A stretch of 64,000 nucleotides of DNA from Flavobacterium sp. HSC-61S13 (GTDB taxonomy: Bacteria > Bacteroidota > Bacteroidia > Flavobacteriales > Flavobacteriaceae): contig NZ_JALJZV010000002.1 in the NCBI RefSeq assembly GCF_024171535.1, positions 186,001-250,000 on the forward strand. Reading direction: 5' to 3'. The notes below the pieces were generated by a model. That model searched no databases. It saw nothing but the letters and a program-made list of their open reading frames with translations, and had not been told where the DNA came from. Positions 1 through 10,072 of the stretch are shown one piece after another; position 1 is the first letter of the stretch; each line of letters starts with the position of its first letter. The position numbers were made by a program, and so were the translations under genes.

Positions 1-942
1 ACCTTCACTATCAACTTTTTTAGCAAAGTTAGTGATTACGAATTTAGATGCATTAGTTACAGGAGATTCAACAGCGTCTACATCACCATTCAAGATGAAT
101 CCAGTACCTGCCCAAGCAGCAACAGATACTTGTCCGTCAAATGGATATGTTTTCACAGCTGGGTTAGGTCTAACAAAAGCCGCAGAGAAATCCATTCTAT
201 TTTCGATATTTTGTCCAGAAGCATCCATCTTAACTGTAATAATTCTCCAGATATCGATTGTATCAGCACCAAAAGCCTGAGATCCAACGTAAACAACTAC
301 AGCTTCGTTAGTTTCATACTTAACACCATCGAACTCGATGTAATTAGCAAGAGTTGGCTCAGTAATACCATTGAAATCCAATGCATTACTAGTCAAAGTT
401 ACACCATCTACTACATAAGTAGCTACAACTTTGGTATTTCCTGCTTTTAAAGTATAAGTATTACCAGTAATAGCAACACCATTTACTTTTATAGCTGAAG
501 TACCAGTTACATCAGCACCAGTATCTCCTTTAACAGTAAAGGCTACTACTTGTCCATATACAGGAGCAGTTCCTGCATTAGAAGTAAGGGTGATTGACTT
601 AATTGCAGCAGCTTTTTCTTTAACCGTAATTGTTAATTCGCTGCTATCTTTAGATCCAGCTTTTCTAGCTACTACTTTGTAAGTTTTTGCAGCTGCAAAA
701 GAAGTCTCATATCCAGAAATTTTCGTTCCGTCAATAACAATTTCTGCATCTGAAACAGCTTTACCATCTAATTTTACTGCAAATGTTACTTTTTCATTAA
801 TTTCTAACGTAGTCTTACTAGCAGACAAAGTCAATTGCCCTCCCTCTGGTGGTGGTGGTGGTGTATTATCATCACTACTGCTACATGCTGTTCCAAAAGT
901 AGCCAATCCTGCTACCGCCAAAAACATAAATAATTTTTTCAT
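1..942 (-). CDS. Surface lipoprotein with Ig-like region, truncated by the window edge
   Basis: The leftward reading frame opens with ATG at 942 and stays open to base 1, so 314 codons are visible and the C-terminus lies outside the window. The N-terminus is a lipoprotein signal: a short Lys-rich start, a hydrophobic stretch and a lipobox ending FGTAC, with the acylated Cys at residue 20. A Ser/Asp cluster and a run of five prolines follow, a typical flexible tether. The rest is rich in Thr, Val and Gly, with alternating beta-type segments such as KSITLTSNAGT, which suggests Ig-like or similar beta-sandwich domains. It is probably anchored in the outer membrane and may face the surface. No enzyme motif is visible and I do not recognise a specific family. 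A divergent gene starts 200 bases to the right. Confidence 0.75.
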   Translation of the reverse strand, partial: MKKLFMFLAVAGLATFGTACSSSDDNTPPPPPEGGQLTLSASKTTLEINEKVTFAVKLDGKAVSDAEIVIDGTKISGYETSFAAAKTYKVVARKAGSKDSSELTITVKEKAAAIKSITLTSNAGTAPVYGQVVAFTVKGDTGADVTGTSAIKVNGVAITGNTYTLKAGNTKVVATYVVDGVTLTSNALDFNGITEPTLANYIEFDGVKYETNEAVVVYVGSQAFGADTIDIWRIITVKMDASGQNIENRMDFSAAFVRPNPAVKTYPFDGQVSVAAWAGTGFILNGDVDAVESPVTNASKFVITNFAKKVDSEG

Positions 943-1142
943 AATTGTTAATTTTAAAATAGTTAATCTGGCGCAAGATATAAATAAATTCAAACTAAAA
1001 AAATATTCACGTTAATTTTTTTTCAATTTTACGTTAAAACCTGTTTGCACTCCTATTGACAAAACAATAACAAGCCTTTAAATGATGTGTAATTAAATTT
1101 TATTATATTTACCAATAATACATATATAAACCTTAGTATAGG

Positions 1143-2891
1143 ATGAAAACGCAAGAATACGAAAGCAATCCCTTAATCAACAGACTTCCAGAACATCTTA
1201 AACAATTCATAAAACCACAGCACTATGATGAATATACCGCCATAAATCAGGCAGTATGGCGATATGTGATGCGCAAAAACGTGAGTTATCTAAGCAAGGT
1301 CGCTCATTCCTCCTATCTCGAAGGCTTAAAGCAAACTGGAATTTCTATTGATGATATTCCGAATATGTATGGAATGAATCGTATTTTAAAAGAAATTGGC
1401 TGGGCAGCAGTAGCAGTCGATGGTTTTATACCTCCTAATGCGTTTATGGAATTTCAAGCCTATAAGGTTTTGGTTATTGCCTCCGACATTCGCCAGTTAG
1501 AACATATTGAATACACCCCCGCTCCGGATATCATTCATGAAGGAGCTGGACATGCTCCTATTATTGCGAATCCAGAATATGCTGAATACCTAAGAAGGTT
1601 CGGTGAAATCGGTTGTAAAGCAATCTCCTCGGCACGGGATTACGAAATGTATGAAGCCATACGCCTGTTATCTATCTTAAAAGAAGCTGAGGATGCAGAT
1701 CCTGCTGCTATAGAAAATGTAGAGAAAAGGGTTGATGAACTCCAACGCAATATGGGTAAATTATCTGAGATGGCTCAAATTCGAAATCTACATTGGTGGA
1801 CGGTTGAATATGGACTAGTTGGAACTCTAGAAAACCCAAAAATTTACGGCGCAGGTTTACTTTCATCAATTGGTGAAAGCGCTTGGTGCATGACTGATGC
1901 TGTCCAAAAACTACCTTATAACATTGATGCAGCTCAGCAAAACTTCGACATCACCAAACCGCAACCACAATTGTTTGTCACTCCAGATTTCGCATATTTA
2001 AGTATGGTATTAGAAGAATTCGCCAACAATATGGGAATCCGAAAAGGCGGACTTGAAGGTGCTCAGAAATTAATCGAATCCAATGCCATAGGAACGATTG
2101 AACTCGCTACAGGAATTCAAATTTCCGGTAAATTCACCAACGTTATCGAATTTCAAGGAAAACCGATATACATACAAGCAGAGGGCCCTACCGCACTTGC
2201 GTACCGCGAAAAAGAATTGGTCGGACACGGTACGGAATACCATGCCTCTGGCTATGGTACTGCACTAGGAACCCTAAAAGGCGTCAATTTGGCCATTGAA
2301 GACATGAGTCCAAAAGATTTGAATGCCTATTCCATTTCCGAAGGACAGAACATTCGTTTAGAATTCGATGGAGGCGTAACTGTTTCCGGTGAAATCATCA
2401 CGGGAATGAGAAACTTACATGGAAAAATCATCTTAATTAGCTTTAAGAACTGTACTGTCAAATATCAAGACCAAATCCTATTCAAACCGGAATGGGGTGT
2501 TTACGATATGGCAGTAGGCACCAATATCATTTCAGCTTATTCAGGTCCTGCAGATTACAACAGCTTCGATTTGATTACACATGTTCCCTCATCGAAAACC
2601 ATAAAATCAGATCGAACACCGATTAAAATAGCACTAGAAAACTTATACCAACAGGTAAGAACAGCTAGAGAATCCGATTCAAAAATCGATTCCCAAGCCA
2701 TATTAAATCAATTAATTCAAAATCATCCTACAGATTGGCTGCTGACTCTAGAACTACTAGAACTTAACACGCTTCAAGGAAATAAAGAGTTAGTCGACAA
2801 AACTAAACAACGGTTAAATCAATTGGCCGTTCAAAGACCTGAAATAGCTCTTTTAATCAACAACGGCATGGAGCTGGTTAACAACAACTAA
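1143..2891 (+). CDS. phhA: Phenylalanine 4-monooxygenase, long Bacteroidota form
   Basis: Member of the pterin-dependent aromatic amino acid hydroxylases, which convert phenylalanine to tyrosine with O2 and a tetrahydropterin. The non-haem iron site is visible: HEGAGH gives His132 and His137, and Glu222 in TVEYGLV is the third ligand. Two things differ from the usual bacterial enzyme of about 260-300 residues. Between the His pair and the Glu there is an extra, probably helical segment of about 55 residues (about 160-215). After the catalytic part, about 260 more residues (about 320-582) form a region with no motif I recognise. This long form occurs in Bacteroidota. The gene stands alone, divergent from the lipoprotein gene, and ends at a strong hairpin. 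The substrate could be another aromatic amino acid, but Phe is the usual assignment. Confidence 0.9.
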   Translation: MKTQEYESNPLINRLPEHLKQFIKPQHYDEYTAINQAVWRYVMRKNVSYLSKVAHSSYLEGLKQTGISIDDIPNMYGMNRILKEIGWAAVAVDGFIPPNAFMEFQAYKVLVIASDIRQLEHIEYTPAPDIIHEGAGHAPIIANPEYAEYLRRFGEIGCKAISSARDYEMYEAIRLLSILKEAEDADPAAIENVEKRVDELQRNMGKLSEMAQIRNLHWWTVEYGLVGTLENPKIYGAGLLSSIGESAWCMTDAVQKLPYNIDAAQQNFDITKPQPQLFVTPDFAYLSMVLEEFANNMGIRKGGLEGAQKLIESNAIGTIELATGIQISGKFTNVIEFQGKPIYIQAEGPTALAYREKELVGHGTEYHASGYGTALGTLKGVNLAIEDMSPKDLNAYSISEGQNIRLEFDGGVTVSGEIITGMRNLHGKIILISFKNCTVKYQDQILFKPEWGVYDMAVGTNIISAYSGPADYNSFDLITHVPSSKTIKSDRTPIKIALENLYQQVRTARESDSKIDSQAILNQLIQNHPTDWLLTLELLELNTLQGNKELVDKTKQRLNQLAVQRPEIALLINNGMELVNNN

Positions 2892-2902
2892 CAATCAAAA
2901 AC

Positions 2903-2939
2903 AAACAGGGCTGTTTCATTCGGTGAAACAGCCCTGTTT
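2903..2939 (+). terminator. Perfect 16-bp hairpin after phhA
   Basis: An exact inverted repeat with 16-base arms (2903-2918 and 2924-2939) encloses a 5-base loop, TTCGG. It begins 11 bases after the phhA stop. The arms end in AAA and TTT, so it can act as an intrinsic terminator for phhA, although the following T run is short. The neighbouring leftward gene ends 95 bases further on, so it could work in both directions. Confidence 0.85.
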
Positions 2940-3033
2940 ATTACATATATATAGCTACTCGTAATTCAAAATATTAATCGCGGTGATCTTTTGCTCGACT
3001 ATCAGGCTTCACTCACCATAATCGGCAATAAAA

Positions 3034-3657
3034 TCACAGTTTCAATTGCTGATTCAAATCTAATTCGGACTCTATTACAGTGTCTTGATACTCCAATTTC
3101 CATCCTAACGACTGCGTCACGATCAAAATTTTAGACAATTCCGTAATTAAGCGATTCTGAGCATTGGTCTTTAGCGTTGACTTTTCTATTTTTCGAAGCA
3201 AATCTTCTTTAACCTTTGCATTAATCTTGTTGTAATCCTCCCCTACAAATGGATTAAATTTACTTTGCTCAACATCATAAAGTTTGATTTCAGGATAAAG
3301 TTTGATTTCTTCATTAGGTAATTTCGTAATTCTAACGATTTTATTTGCTTCATCAATGTCGTATTCAATTTGGCTCATATCATAAGATACCGTAGCATCC
3401 GCGTTAATAATCACCACTGCTTTTTTCTTAAACGACAACAAATCCATCATATATTTTTGCTGATCCTCATAGGTCATCACTTGTGAGAACTTAGCTTCGG
3501 TGACAATCAACTTGCTAACGTTTTTAAACTGATTTTGAATCAAATCGGAATTATATTCCATTTTAGCATCGTCTGCTTTATGATCAAAATAGCGATAGAT
3601 CATCGCTCCCGTGAACATCATGAACAACACAAAAAATATTTTTAATAAACTTTTCAT
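3034..3657 (-). CDS. DUF4230 domain protein, membrane anchored
   Basis: This 207-residue protein has one N-terminal hydrophobic helix (about residues 5-22), then a region that looks like the DUF4230 family: a segment around VTEAKFSQVMTYEDQQKY followed by beta-rich and helical parts. The likely topology is a single membrane anchor with the bulk outside the cytoplasm. The family is widespread in Bacteroidota and some Firmicutes, and its function is unknown. It lies 82 bases downstream of the GSCFA gene on the same strand, so the two could share a transcript. No catalytic motif is visible. Confidence 0.7.
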   Translation of the reverse strand: MKSLLKIFFVLFMMFTGAMIYRYFDHKADDAKMEYNSDLIQNQFKNVSKLIVTEAKFSQVMTYEDQQKYMMDLLSFKKKAVVIINADATVSYDMSQIEYDIDEANKIVRITKLPNEEIKLYPEIKLYDVEQSKFNPFVGEDYNKINAKVKEDLLRKIEKSTLKTNAQNRLITELSKILIVTQSLGWKLEYQDTVIESELDLNQQLKL

Positions 3658-3739
3658 AGTACGTAGCTATTAATTTAACAACAAAACTTTTAGTCTTACC
3701 CCCCTTAAACTTACACAAACAATATAATACAACTCCAAT

Positions 3740-4693
3740 TTATCTAAAACTCATAAAAGGAAACTCATCCAACAAATCATCGATCTTCCCTACTAGCTTG
3801 TCAAGAAATATGCCGTGTTTTTCAGATGCTGGATTAAAAGCTCGATGATTCAATCCCTTTTGCACTTCATCCACTTTTTTCATAATCGCAAAGACGCTTG
3901 GATCAAATATCGTATGAGCCCACTTGTCCCAAATATAATCAATAGCAACAGCACTTGGATGCAGCATATCCGATCCGTAAAAGCGATAATCTCTCAGTTC
4001 ATCCATCATAATTTCATAGGCTGGAAAGTAGCATTCTTGACCCGTTTTGCCTTCTAAAAACTGGTGTAAAGCAGCCACTAAAACCGCCTTACTTCTTTGG
4101 TTTTCAACAAAACCATCTTTAATATGCCGCACTGGTGAAATGGTATAAATCATATTAATTTTAGGATTCAAAGACAGTATCAAAGCAGAAATATTTTGCA
4201 ATGACTTTAAAACCTCGTCATAACTCAACATTTTCTTATTAAATTGTCCTTGAGGAATTTTATGACAGTTAGAAACCAAACTACCTGTCTCTTTAAATTG
4301 ATACACCCAAGCTGTCCCTAAAGTTGTAATCAAGTGAGACGCTTGTTGTATTTCGAATTTCAAGGTTTGCAGCGCAGCATTCAAATGATCTACACAGTCC
4401 GATTGATCTAATTGATTCAAATCCGAGTGTGCATCAAAACAACTCCAAACTCCATCTATACAAAAAACATCCTTTTCAGTAAAAACATAATCCGATACTA
4501 CATATTGCAAAATTTTTTCCATCGCCACTGGATGAAATAGTATCCCAAAAGGATTTGAGGTCACTTGAAACTGGAACTCTTTAAATTTTTGCGCCATATT
4601 AACCGCAAAGCACGAACCCAAAGAAATAATCTTTGAATCATAATTAATCTTGCTTTGATAATCAGTAAGGGGGATCTTCGTATAAAATTCCAT
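3740..4693 (-). CDS. GSCFA domain protein, SGNH-hydrolase-like
   Basis: The 317-residue product carries the motif that names the family, GSCFA, at about residues 26-30. In the related SGNH/GDSL hydrolases the Ser of this block is the nucleophile. Near residue 240 is DMLHPS, the Asp-x-x-His block expected for the rest of the catalytic site, so an esterase or acyl hydrolase on a glycan or lipid is plausible. The substrate is not known. There is no signal peptide. The start is the ATG at 4693, just after the alaS terminator, so the gene probably has its own promoter in the 40 AT-rich bases between. Confidence 0.8.
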   Translation of the reverse strand: MEFYTKIPLTDYQSKINYDSKIISLGSCFAVNMAQKFKEFQFQVTSNPFGILFHPVAMEKILQYVVSDYVFTEKDVFCIDGVWSCFDAHSDLNQLDQSDCVDHLNAALQTLKFEIQQASHLITTLGTAWVYQFKETGSLVSNCHKIPQGQFNKKMLSYDEVLKSLQNISALILSLNPKINMIYTISPVRHIKDGFVENQRSKAVLVAALHQFLEGKTGQECYFPAYEIMMDELRDYRFYGSDMLHPSAVAIDYIWDKWAHTIFDPSVFAIMKKVDEVQKGLNHRAFNPASEKHGIFLDKLVGKIDDLLDEFPFMSFR

Positions 4694-4736
4694 GTCTAGA
4701 ATTACATTACATTAATAAAATTTATTAGTAGGATAA

Positions 4737-4766
4737 AAAAAAGATTCTCTTTCGAGAATCTTTTTT
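4737..4766 (-). terminator. alaS intrinsic terminator
   Basis: The 13-base arms (4737-4749 and 4754-4766), with a GATTCTC core and an A run paired to a T run around a 4-base loop, start two bases past the alaS stop codon. Read leftward this is a hairpin followed by a T tract, a classical intrinsic terminator. It separates alaS from the GSCFA gene. Confidence 0.9.
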
Positions 4767-4768
4767 AT

Positions 4769-7396
4769 TTATTTCACATATTCAATAGCCTTAGACAATG
4801 CCTCTGCGATTCCATCAGGGTTTTTACCTCCAGCCGTTGCGAAGAACGCTTGTCCACCACCACCACCTTGGATGTACTTTCCTAACTCCCGAACCACTTG
4901 TCCAGCATTTAATCCCTTTTCAGTAGCTAATTCCTTAGATATATAACAAGTCAACATAGGTTTCCCCTCTGTAACTGTTGCAAGAACCAAAAATAAATTG
5001 GTTTTATCTGAACCTAATTCATAAGCCAAATCCTTCGCACCATTGGCATCCAAATCAACTTGTTTAGCCAAAAACTGAATATCGTTAATCGTTTGAATTT
5101 CTGAAGACAATTCTCCTTTTAGTCCTTTCGCTTTTTCACGCAACAACTGCTCCAATTGTTTTTTTAGCTTGGCATTGTCATCTTGTAAGGAAACAACCGC
5201 CTTTAAAGTGTCTTGCGGGTTTTTAAGTATGTTTTTCACCTCTCTCAAGGTATCTTCTTGGTCTTTATAAAAAGTTCTTACAGCTTGGTTAGTAATCGCC
5301 TCAATTCTACGAATTCCCGCTGCAACAGCACCTTCACTTATGATTTTAAATTGCCAAATATCAGCCGTATTCTGAACGTGGATTCCTCCACAAAGTTCCA
5401 TACTCGTTCCAAAACGAATGGCACGAACTTCATCACCATATTTTTCTCCAAACAAAGCCATAGCGCCTTCTTCAATAGCTTGGGCAAAAGGAATACTTCT
5501 GCGTTCTACTAAAGGCAATTGATCTTGGATTCTATCATTGACAAAATCTTCAACCGCCTTTAACTCCTCCTCAGTCAATTTTGCGAAATGAGAAAAGTCA
5601 AAGCGCAGGTAATTTGGAGAAACCAAAGATCCCTTCTGCTCCACATGCGTTCCCAAAATTGTTCTCAAAGCCTGATGCAATAAATGGGTTGCAGAGTGGT
5701 TGCTCGCACTTTGTCTTCTCGTTTCCTCATTAACTTGTGCTGTAAAGCTTCCCGTTAAATTCTCAGGTAGTTCTTTGGCGAAGTGAAGAATTAAATTATT
5801 TTCTTTTTTTGTATCGATAATCTCAATGGTTTCATTAGCTGAAATCAAAAAGCCTCGATCTCCAACCTGTCCTCCTCCTTCTGGATAGAACGGCGTTTTA
5901 TCCAAAACCAATTGAAATAACTTTCCGTCTTTTTTACTATCTACCTTTCTAAAACGAGTAATTTTTACCTCATTATTCAACAAATCGTAACCGACAAAGG
6001 TTTCTATGTTTCCAGGAATCAAAACCGTCCAATCGTCCGTTGAAACTTCAGATGCAGCTCTCGAGCGACTTTTCTGTTGACTCATCGCCAAATCAAAACC
6101 AGCCTCATCCAATTCCAACCCACGCTCTCTCAATATCAAAGCAGTTAAATCTATCGGAAAACCAAATGTATCATACAATTCAAAGGCTTTCGCTCCAGAA
6201 ATCACGCTAGATTCCGATTGAGCAATAACTTGATCCAACAAATGTAAACCCTGATCTAAGGTTCTCAAGAAAGAGGCTTCCTCTTCTTTAATTACATTCA
6301 TAACCAATCCCTTTTGAGCTGTGATTTCCGGAAATACACTTCCCATTTGCGAGCTCAAAACCTCTACTAATTGGTAAATAAAAGGCTCTTTTTTATTCAG
6401 AAAGGTAAACGCATAACGAATTGCACGACGTAAAATACGACGAATCACATATCCCGCTCCATTATTAGACGGCAATTGCCCGTCTGCTATAGCAAAAGCA
6501 ACCGCTCGAACGTGATCAGCTATAACTCTAATGGCAATATTTATTTTCTCTTCCTCATCATCCTTAGCCTTAATGGTATATTTCCCCTGAGTCAACTCAG
6601 ATATTTTCGCAATTAATGGACTAAAAACATCGGTATCATAATTGGATTGTACACCTTGCAAAACCATACATAAACGTTCGAATCCCATACCGGTATCTAC
6701 GTGTTGTGCAGGCAGTTTTTCCAAGGAGCCGTCTGCTTTACGGTTAAACTCCATAAATACGTTATTCCAAATCTCTACAACCTGCGGATGATCAGCATTA
6801 ACTAATTCCTTACCAGATATCAAGGCTTTTTCTTCTAGAGAACGAATATCAACATGAATTTCAGAACACGGACCACACGGACCTTGCTCTCCCATTTCCC
6901 AAAAATTATCTTTTTTATTACCCAACAAAATTCTATCCTCAGCGATTAAGGATTTCCAGATATCGTAGGCTTCTTGATCAAAAGGCACATTCTCTTCTAC
7001 ACTTCCTTCAAAAACGGTTACATACAGGATGTCTTTAGGAATTTTATAAACCTCCGTTAATAATTCCCAAGCCCAATGAATGGCGTCTTTCTTAAAATAA
7101 TCTCCAAAACTCCAGTTACCCAGCATTTCAAACATCGTATGATGATAGGTATCAATCCCAACTTCTTCTAAGTCATTATGTTTTCCAGAAACACGAAGAC
7201 ATTTCTGTGTATCGGCAATTCTGTTGCTTTTCGGTATGGCATTTCCTAAAAAATATTCTTTAAACTGGGCCATTCCAGAATTATTGAACATTAAGGTCGG
7301 ATCATCTTTTAAGACAATCGGTGCCGACGGAACAATAAGATGTCCGCGTTCCTCAAAAAAACTTAAAAACTTTTGACGAATTTCTTGTGATTGCAT
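4769..7396 (-). CDS. alaS: Alanine--tRNA ligase
   Basis: Cytoplasmic class II aminoacyl-tRNA synthetase that charges tRNA-Ala. The 875-residue length is normal for bacteria. Class II core blocks are clear near the N-terminus ([14 protein letters not shown], then [15 protein letters not shown]). The editing domain has the zinc-type HSATH block and, about 100 residues later, CGGIH. The C-terminal domain ends with the glycine-rich [11 protein letters not shown] typical of AlaS. The gene is divergent from the M23 peptidase gene and ends in its own terminator, so it looks like a single-gene unit. Nothing is missing from the expected motifs. Confidence 0.98.
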   Translation of the reverse strand: MQSQEIRQKFLSFFEERGHLIVPSAPIVLKDDPTLMFNNSGMAQFKEYFLGNAIPKSNRIADTQKCLRVSGKHNDLEEVGIDTYHHTMFEMLGNWSFGDYFKKDAIHWAWELLTEVYKIPKDILYVTVFEGSVEENVPFDQEAYDIWKSLIAEDRILLGNKKDNFWEMGEQGPCGPCSEIHVDIRSLEEKALISGKELVNADHPQVVEIWNNVFMEFNRKADGSLEKLPAQHVDTGMGFERLCMVLQGVQSNYDTDVFSPLIAKISELTQGKYTIKAKDDEEEKINIAIRVIADHVRAVAFAIADGQLPSNNGAGYVIRRILRRAIRYAFTFLNKKEPFIYQLVEVLSSQMGSVFPEITAQKGLVMNVIKEEEASFLRTLDQGLHLLDQVIAQSESSVISGAKAFELYDTFGFPIDLTALILRERGLELDEAGFDLAMSQQKSRSRAASEVSTDDWTVLIPGNIETFVGYDLLNNEVKITRFRKVDSKKDGKLFQLVLDKTPFYPEGGGQVGDRGFLISANETIEIIDTKKENNLILHFAKELPENLTGSFTAQVNEETRRQSASNHSATHLLHQALRTILGTHVEQKGSLVSPNYLRFDFSHFAKLTEEELKAVEDFVNDRIQDQLPLVERRSIPFAQAIEEGAMALFGEKYGDEVRAIRFGTSMELCGGIHVQNTADIWQFKIISEGAVAAGIRRIEAITNQAVRTFYKDQEDTLREVKNILKNPQDTLKAVVSLQDDNAKLKKQLEQLLREKAKGLKGELSSEIQTINDIQFLAKQVDLDANGAKDLAYELGSDKTNLFLVLATVTEGKPMLTCYISKELATEKGLNAGQVVRELGKYIQGGGGGQAFFATAGGKNPDGIAEALSKAIEYVK

Positions 7397-7704
7397 ATCG
7401 CGTTTATATTTTTTGTTTAAGGTTTCTCATGAAAAACTCTTGATTACAGTTATTTACTACCACACTCCAGAGTGATTCCAAAGATTGAAACCGGTGATTT
7501 TTTATTATTAAATAATTTAGCTCCTATCAAATCCAGATTTATTGGCTTTTTTAAATACTTTTGAGCGTATTAGATATTAAACTAGTATTAAAATGGCTAA
7601 ATAGAAATACTATCATCAAAACATTTTTTACATTTGTTATCTAATCGACTCGCAAGCATGAAATACAAGGTACTTTAACATGCAAAAATAGCATTTTTTA
7701 ATAT
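7397..7704. other. Divergent intergenic region between alaS and the M23 gene
   Basis: This 308-base AT-rich region must hold promoters for both neighbours. Toward the M23 gene there is a good -7 element (annotated separately) but no TTG at the right distance. Toward alaS I see no full match. No open frame of note and no RNA gene is visible. Confidence 0.6.
7629..7636 (+). promoter_or_regulatory. Likely -7 element before the M23/MerR/LemA/TPM genes
   Basis: TACATTTG is an exact match to the Bacteroidota -7 consensus TAnnTTTG, 68 bases before the M23 start codon. No clear TTG lies about 19 bases upstream, so the call rests on the -7 box only. Confidence 0.45.
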
Positions 7705-8682
7705 ATGTCTAAGGTAAAATATTATTACGATTCCGAAAAACTAGCCTATCAAAAAGTACAACCCAAAAAGCGCAAGCAAATTGGGTTTATTTTGCTATTC
7801 ATATTCTCATCAGCGATGTTCGGTTTGTTGGGATTAATCATTTTATTGAATACCTCCATCTTTGAAACACCGAGGGATAAAATGCAGGCTCGAGAAATCG
7901 AAAACTTCAAAACCAATTACGCCATATTAAATCGAAAGATCGATTTAATCGAGCAAGTGCTTAATGAATTGGAGGTTCGAGACAATTACATCTATAGATC
8001 CTATTTCAACACTACTCCTATTCCAAGTGAACAAAGACGTTCCGGATTTGGAGGATACAATCGATATAAAGACCTCGAGGGGTTTAACAATTCAGAACTG
8101 GTAAAGAGTACGACAAAAAAAGTAGATCGCATCTTAAAACAAACCGCTATACAATCGCGCTCTTTGGATGACATTATTAATTTAGCCAAAGGGAAAGAAA
8201 AACTATTGGCCGCTATTCCGGCTATTCAACCGATAAAAACCGAAGATATGACCCGAGTTGCCTCTGGTTTTGGTTATCGAACCGACCCCTTTACCAAGAT
8301 CCGCAAGTTTCATGAAGGAATGGATTTTTCTTCTAAGCCCGGAACTCCAGTATATGCAACTGGTGACGGAGAGGTTATTCGCGCGAATAATCAATTGTCT
8401 GGCTACGGTAATCTAATCGAAATCAAACACGGTTTTGGTTACCTGACGCGTTATGCCCATTTAAGCAAATACAATGTCAAGGCTGGTCAAAAAATTAAAA
8501 GAGGCGATTTAATTGGCTATGTCGGCAATACCGGCCGAAGCGAAGCCCCACATTTACATTACGAAGTACATTATAATAATGAGGTTATGAATCCTCTTAA
8601 CTTCTACTATGGCTCTATTTCTGCTAAGGAGTTCGAGTTACTTTCACAAGCAGCTAATCATGAAAATCAATCTTTAGACTAA
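7705..8682 (+). CDS. M23 family metallopeptidase, membrane anchored
   Basis: Likely zinc endopeptidase (or regulator of one) acting on peptidoglycan cross-bridges in the periplasm. The 325 residues comprise a basic cytoplasmic N-terminus, one membrane helix at about residues 27-50, a helical segment, and a LytM domain at about 180-305. The zinc site motifs are present: HEGMD (first His and Asp) and HLHYEV (last His), with an intervening His in YAHLS. These suggest an active enzyme rather than a degenerate EnvC-like activator. The stop codon overlaps the start of the MerR gene by one base (TAATG), so the two are translationally coupled. Confidence 0.88.
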   Translation: MSKVKYYYDSEKLAYQKVQPKKRKQIGFILLFIFSSAMFGLLGLIILLNTSIFETPRDKMQAREIENFKTNYAILNRKIDLIEQVLNELEVRDNYIYRSYFNTTPIPSEQRRSGFGGYNRYKDLEGFNNSELVKSTTKKVDRILKQTAIQSRSLDDIINLAKGKEKLLAAIPAIQPIKTEDMTRVASGFGYRTDPFTKIRKFHEGMDFSSKPGTPVYATGDGEVIRANNQLSGYGNLIEIKHGFGYLTRYAHLSKYNVKAGQKIKRGDLIGYVGNTGRSEAPHLHYEVHYNNEVMNPLNFYYGSISAKEFELLSQAANHENQSLD

Positions 8683-9011
8683 TGCATATAGATTTACCCG
8701 AAAAACGATATTACAGCATAGGCGAATTAGCCAAAGCGTTTGACGTAAACACCTCACTTTTGCGCTTTTGGGAAAAGGAATTTGATGTTCTCAAACCCAA
8801 AAAAAACGCCAAAGGCAATCGCATGTTTACGCCTGAAGATGTAAAAAATTTACGCCTGATCTTTCATTTGGTCAAAGAGCGCGGCTTTACTTTAGATGGC
8901 GCCAAAGAGTACATCAAGGCTAAACCGAAAAAATCTCTCGACACTTTCGAAATTATTCGTAAATTAGAAGCAATTAAATCAACTTTGATCCATATTAAAA
9001 ACGAACTTTAA
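8682..9011 (+). CDS. MerR family transcriptional regulator, short form
   Basis: This 109-residue protein has a MerR-type winged helix at the N-terminus: YYSIGELAKAFDV, then LLRFWEKEFDVLKP, then a wing and FTPEDVKNLRLIFHLV. A short helical tail follows, with no C-terminal sensor domain and no metal-binding cysteines. Such short MerR proteins are common in Bacteroidota beside cell-wall genes and their inducers are unknown. The gene overlaps the M23 peptidase stop codon by one base and lies 19 bases before lemA, which suggests one operon with envelope functions. Confidence 0.88.
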   Translation: MHIDLPEKRYYSIGELAKAFDVNTSLLRFWEKEFDVLKPKKNAKGNRMFTPEDVKNLRLIFHLVKERGFTLDGAKEYIKAKPKKSLDTFEIIRKLEAIKSTLIHIKNEL

Positions 9012-9030
9012 CAAAAAAAACAAACTTCCT

Positions 9031-9621
9031 ATGAAAAAGTGGCTTATCCCCGTAATTATTATTGCTGTCATCGTAATTGGTCTTTACAGCTGGGCAAAAA
9101 ACATCAACAACACTGCCGTAACCCTTAATGAAAACATTAGAGAGAGTTGGGGAAATGTTGAAACAGCCTATCAAAGAAGAAATGATTTAATCGGAAACTT
9201 GGTCAACACTGTCAAAGGTGCTGCTGATTTTGAAAAAAGCACTTTAGAAAGCGTTATTAAAGCACGTTCTGAAGCAACCAAAACGGTTATTGATCCATCT
9301 AACATCACTCCAGAACAATTAAAAGAATTCAACCAAGCTCAAAGTGGTGTTTCTTCTGCCCTTTCTAGATTGTTAGTTAGTGTAGAAAGATATCCTGATC
9401 TAAAGGCCAATCAAAATTTCTTGAAGTTACAGGATGAATTGGCTAGTACAGAAAATCAAATTCTTACAGCGAGAACCCGTTTTAATGAAAATGTGAAAGT
9501 ATACAATACTCACGTGAACAGTTTTCCAAATAAAATTTTCGCAGGTATCTTCGGATTTAGCGAAAAAGCGTACTTCGAAGCCGTTGCTGGTGCTGAGAAA
9601 CCGGTAGAAGTTAAATTTTAA
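9031..9621 (+). CDS. LemA family protein
   Basis: The 196-residue product has one N-terminal membrane helix (about residues 3-21) followed by the long helical bundle typical of LemA. Family signatures are visible: ESWGNVETAYQRRNDLIGNLVNTVKG and RYPDLKANQNFLKLQDEL. The role of LemA is not firmly known. In many bacteria it is encoded with TPM proteins, as here, and is linked to envelope maintenance. It lies 13 bases before the first TPM gene and is probably in the same transcript. Confidence 0.92.
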   Translation: MKKWLIPVIIIAVIVIGLYSWAKNINNTAVTLNENIRESWGNVETAYQRRNDLIGNLVNTVKGAADFEKSTLESVIKARSEATKTVIDPSNITPEQLKEFNQAQSGVSSALSRLLVSVERYPDLKANQNFLKLQDELASTENQILTARTRFNENVKVYNTHVNSFPNKIFAGIFGFSEKAYFEAVAGAEKPVEVKF

Positions 9622-9634
9622 TTTAAAGATAAAC

Positions 9635-10072
9635 ATGGCACTAGTAGAAGATTTTTTTTCCGATGCTGACGAAGCAGAGATAGTCCAAGCGATTATTAAA
9701 GCCGAAGAAAATACTTCGGGAGAAATTCGAGTACACCTAGAAGGGCATACCGACCTACCCGCGTTTGACCGAGCGAAAGAAGTTTTCTATGATTTAAACA
9801 TGGATAAAACAGCAGAGAGAAACGGCGTACTATTCTATTTAGCTGTAGAAGACAAATCCTTCGTCATCATTGGTGACGAAGGAATCCATAAAAAAGTCGA
9901 GGCTGATTTTTGGGACTGTATAAAAGATACGGTAATCCATCATTTTAAAATCTCGGACTTTAAAACCGGATTAATTGAAGGTATTCTTAGATCAGGTGAA
10001 AAACTCAAAGCTTTTTTTCCCTATCAAAAAGATGACATCAACGAACTTCCAAATGAAATATCAAAAGGATAA
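9635..10072 (+). CDS. TPM domain protein, short soluble form
   Basis: This 145-residue protein of the TPM (TLP18.3, Psb32, MOLO-1) superfamily has no signal peptide or membrane helix. The pattern EIVQAIIKAEENTSGEIRVHL near the N-terminus, followed by a beta-strand reading FVIIGDEGIH, is characteristic of the fold. Its biochemical function is not established. It is directly followed, with no gap, by a larger exported TPM protein. The LemA, short TPM, long TPM order is a recurrent arrangement in Flavobacteria and suggests a joint role at the membrane. Confidence 0.85.
   Translation: MALVEDFFSDADEAEIVQAIIKAEENTSGEIRVHLEGHTDLPAFDRAKEVFYDLNMDKTAERNGVLFYLAVEDKSFVIIGDEGIHKKVEADFWDCIKDTVIHHFKISDFKTGLIEGILRSGEKLKAFFPYQKDDINELPNEISKG

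Noticed and set aside
1-450. Rightward frames at 32-280 and 130-450
   Set aside because: They are antisense to the truncated lipoprotein gene, whose frame is open across the whole interval and has a lipoprotein signal.
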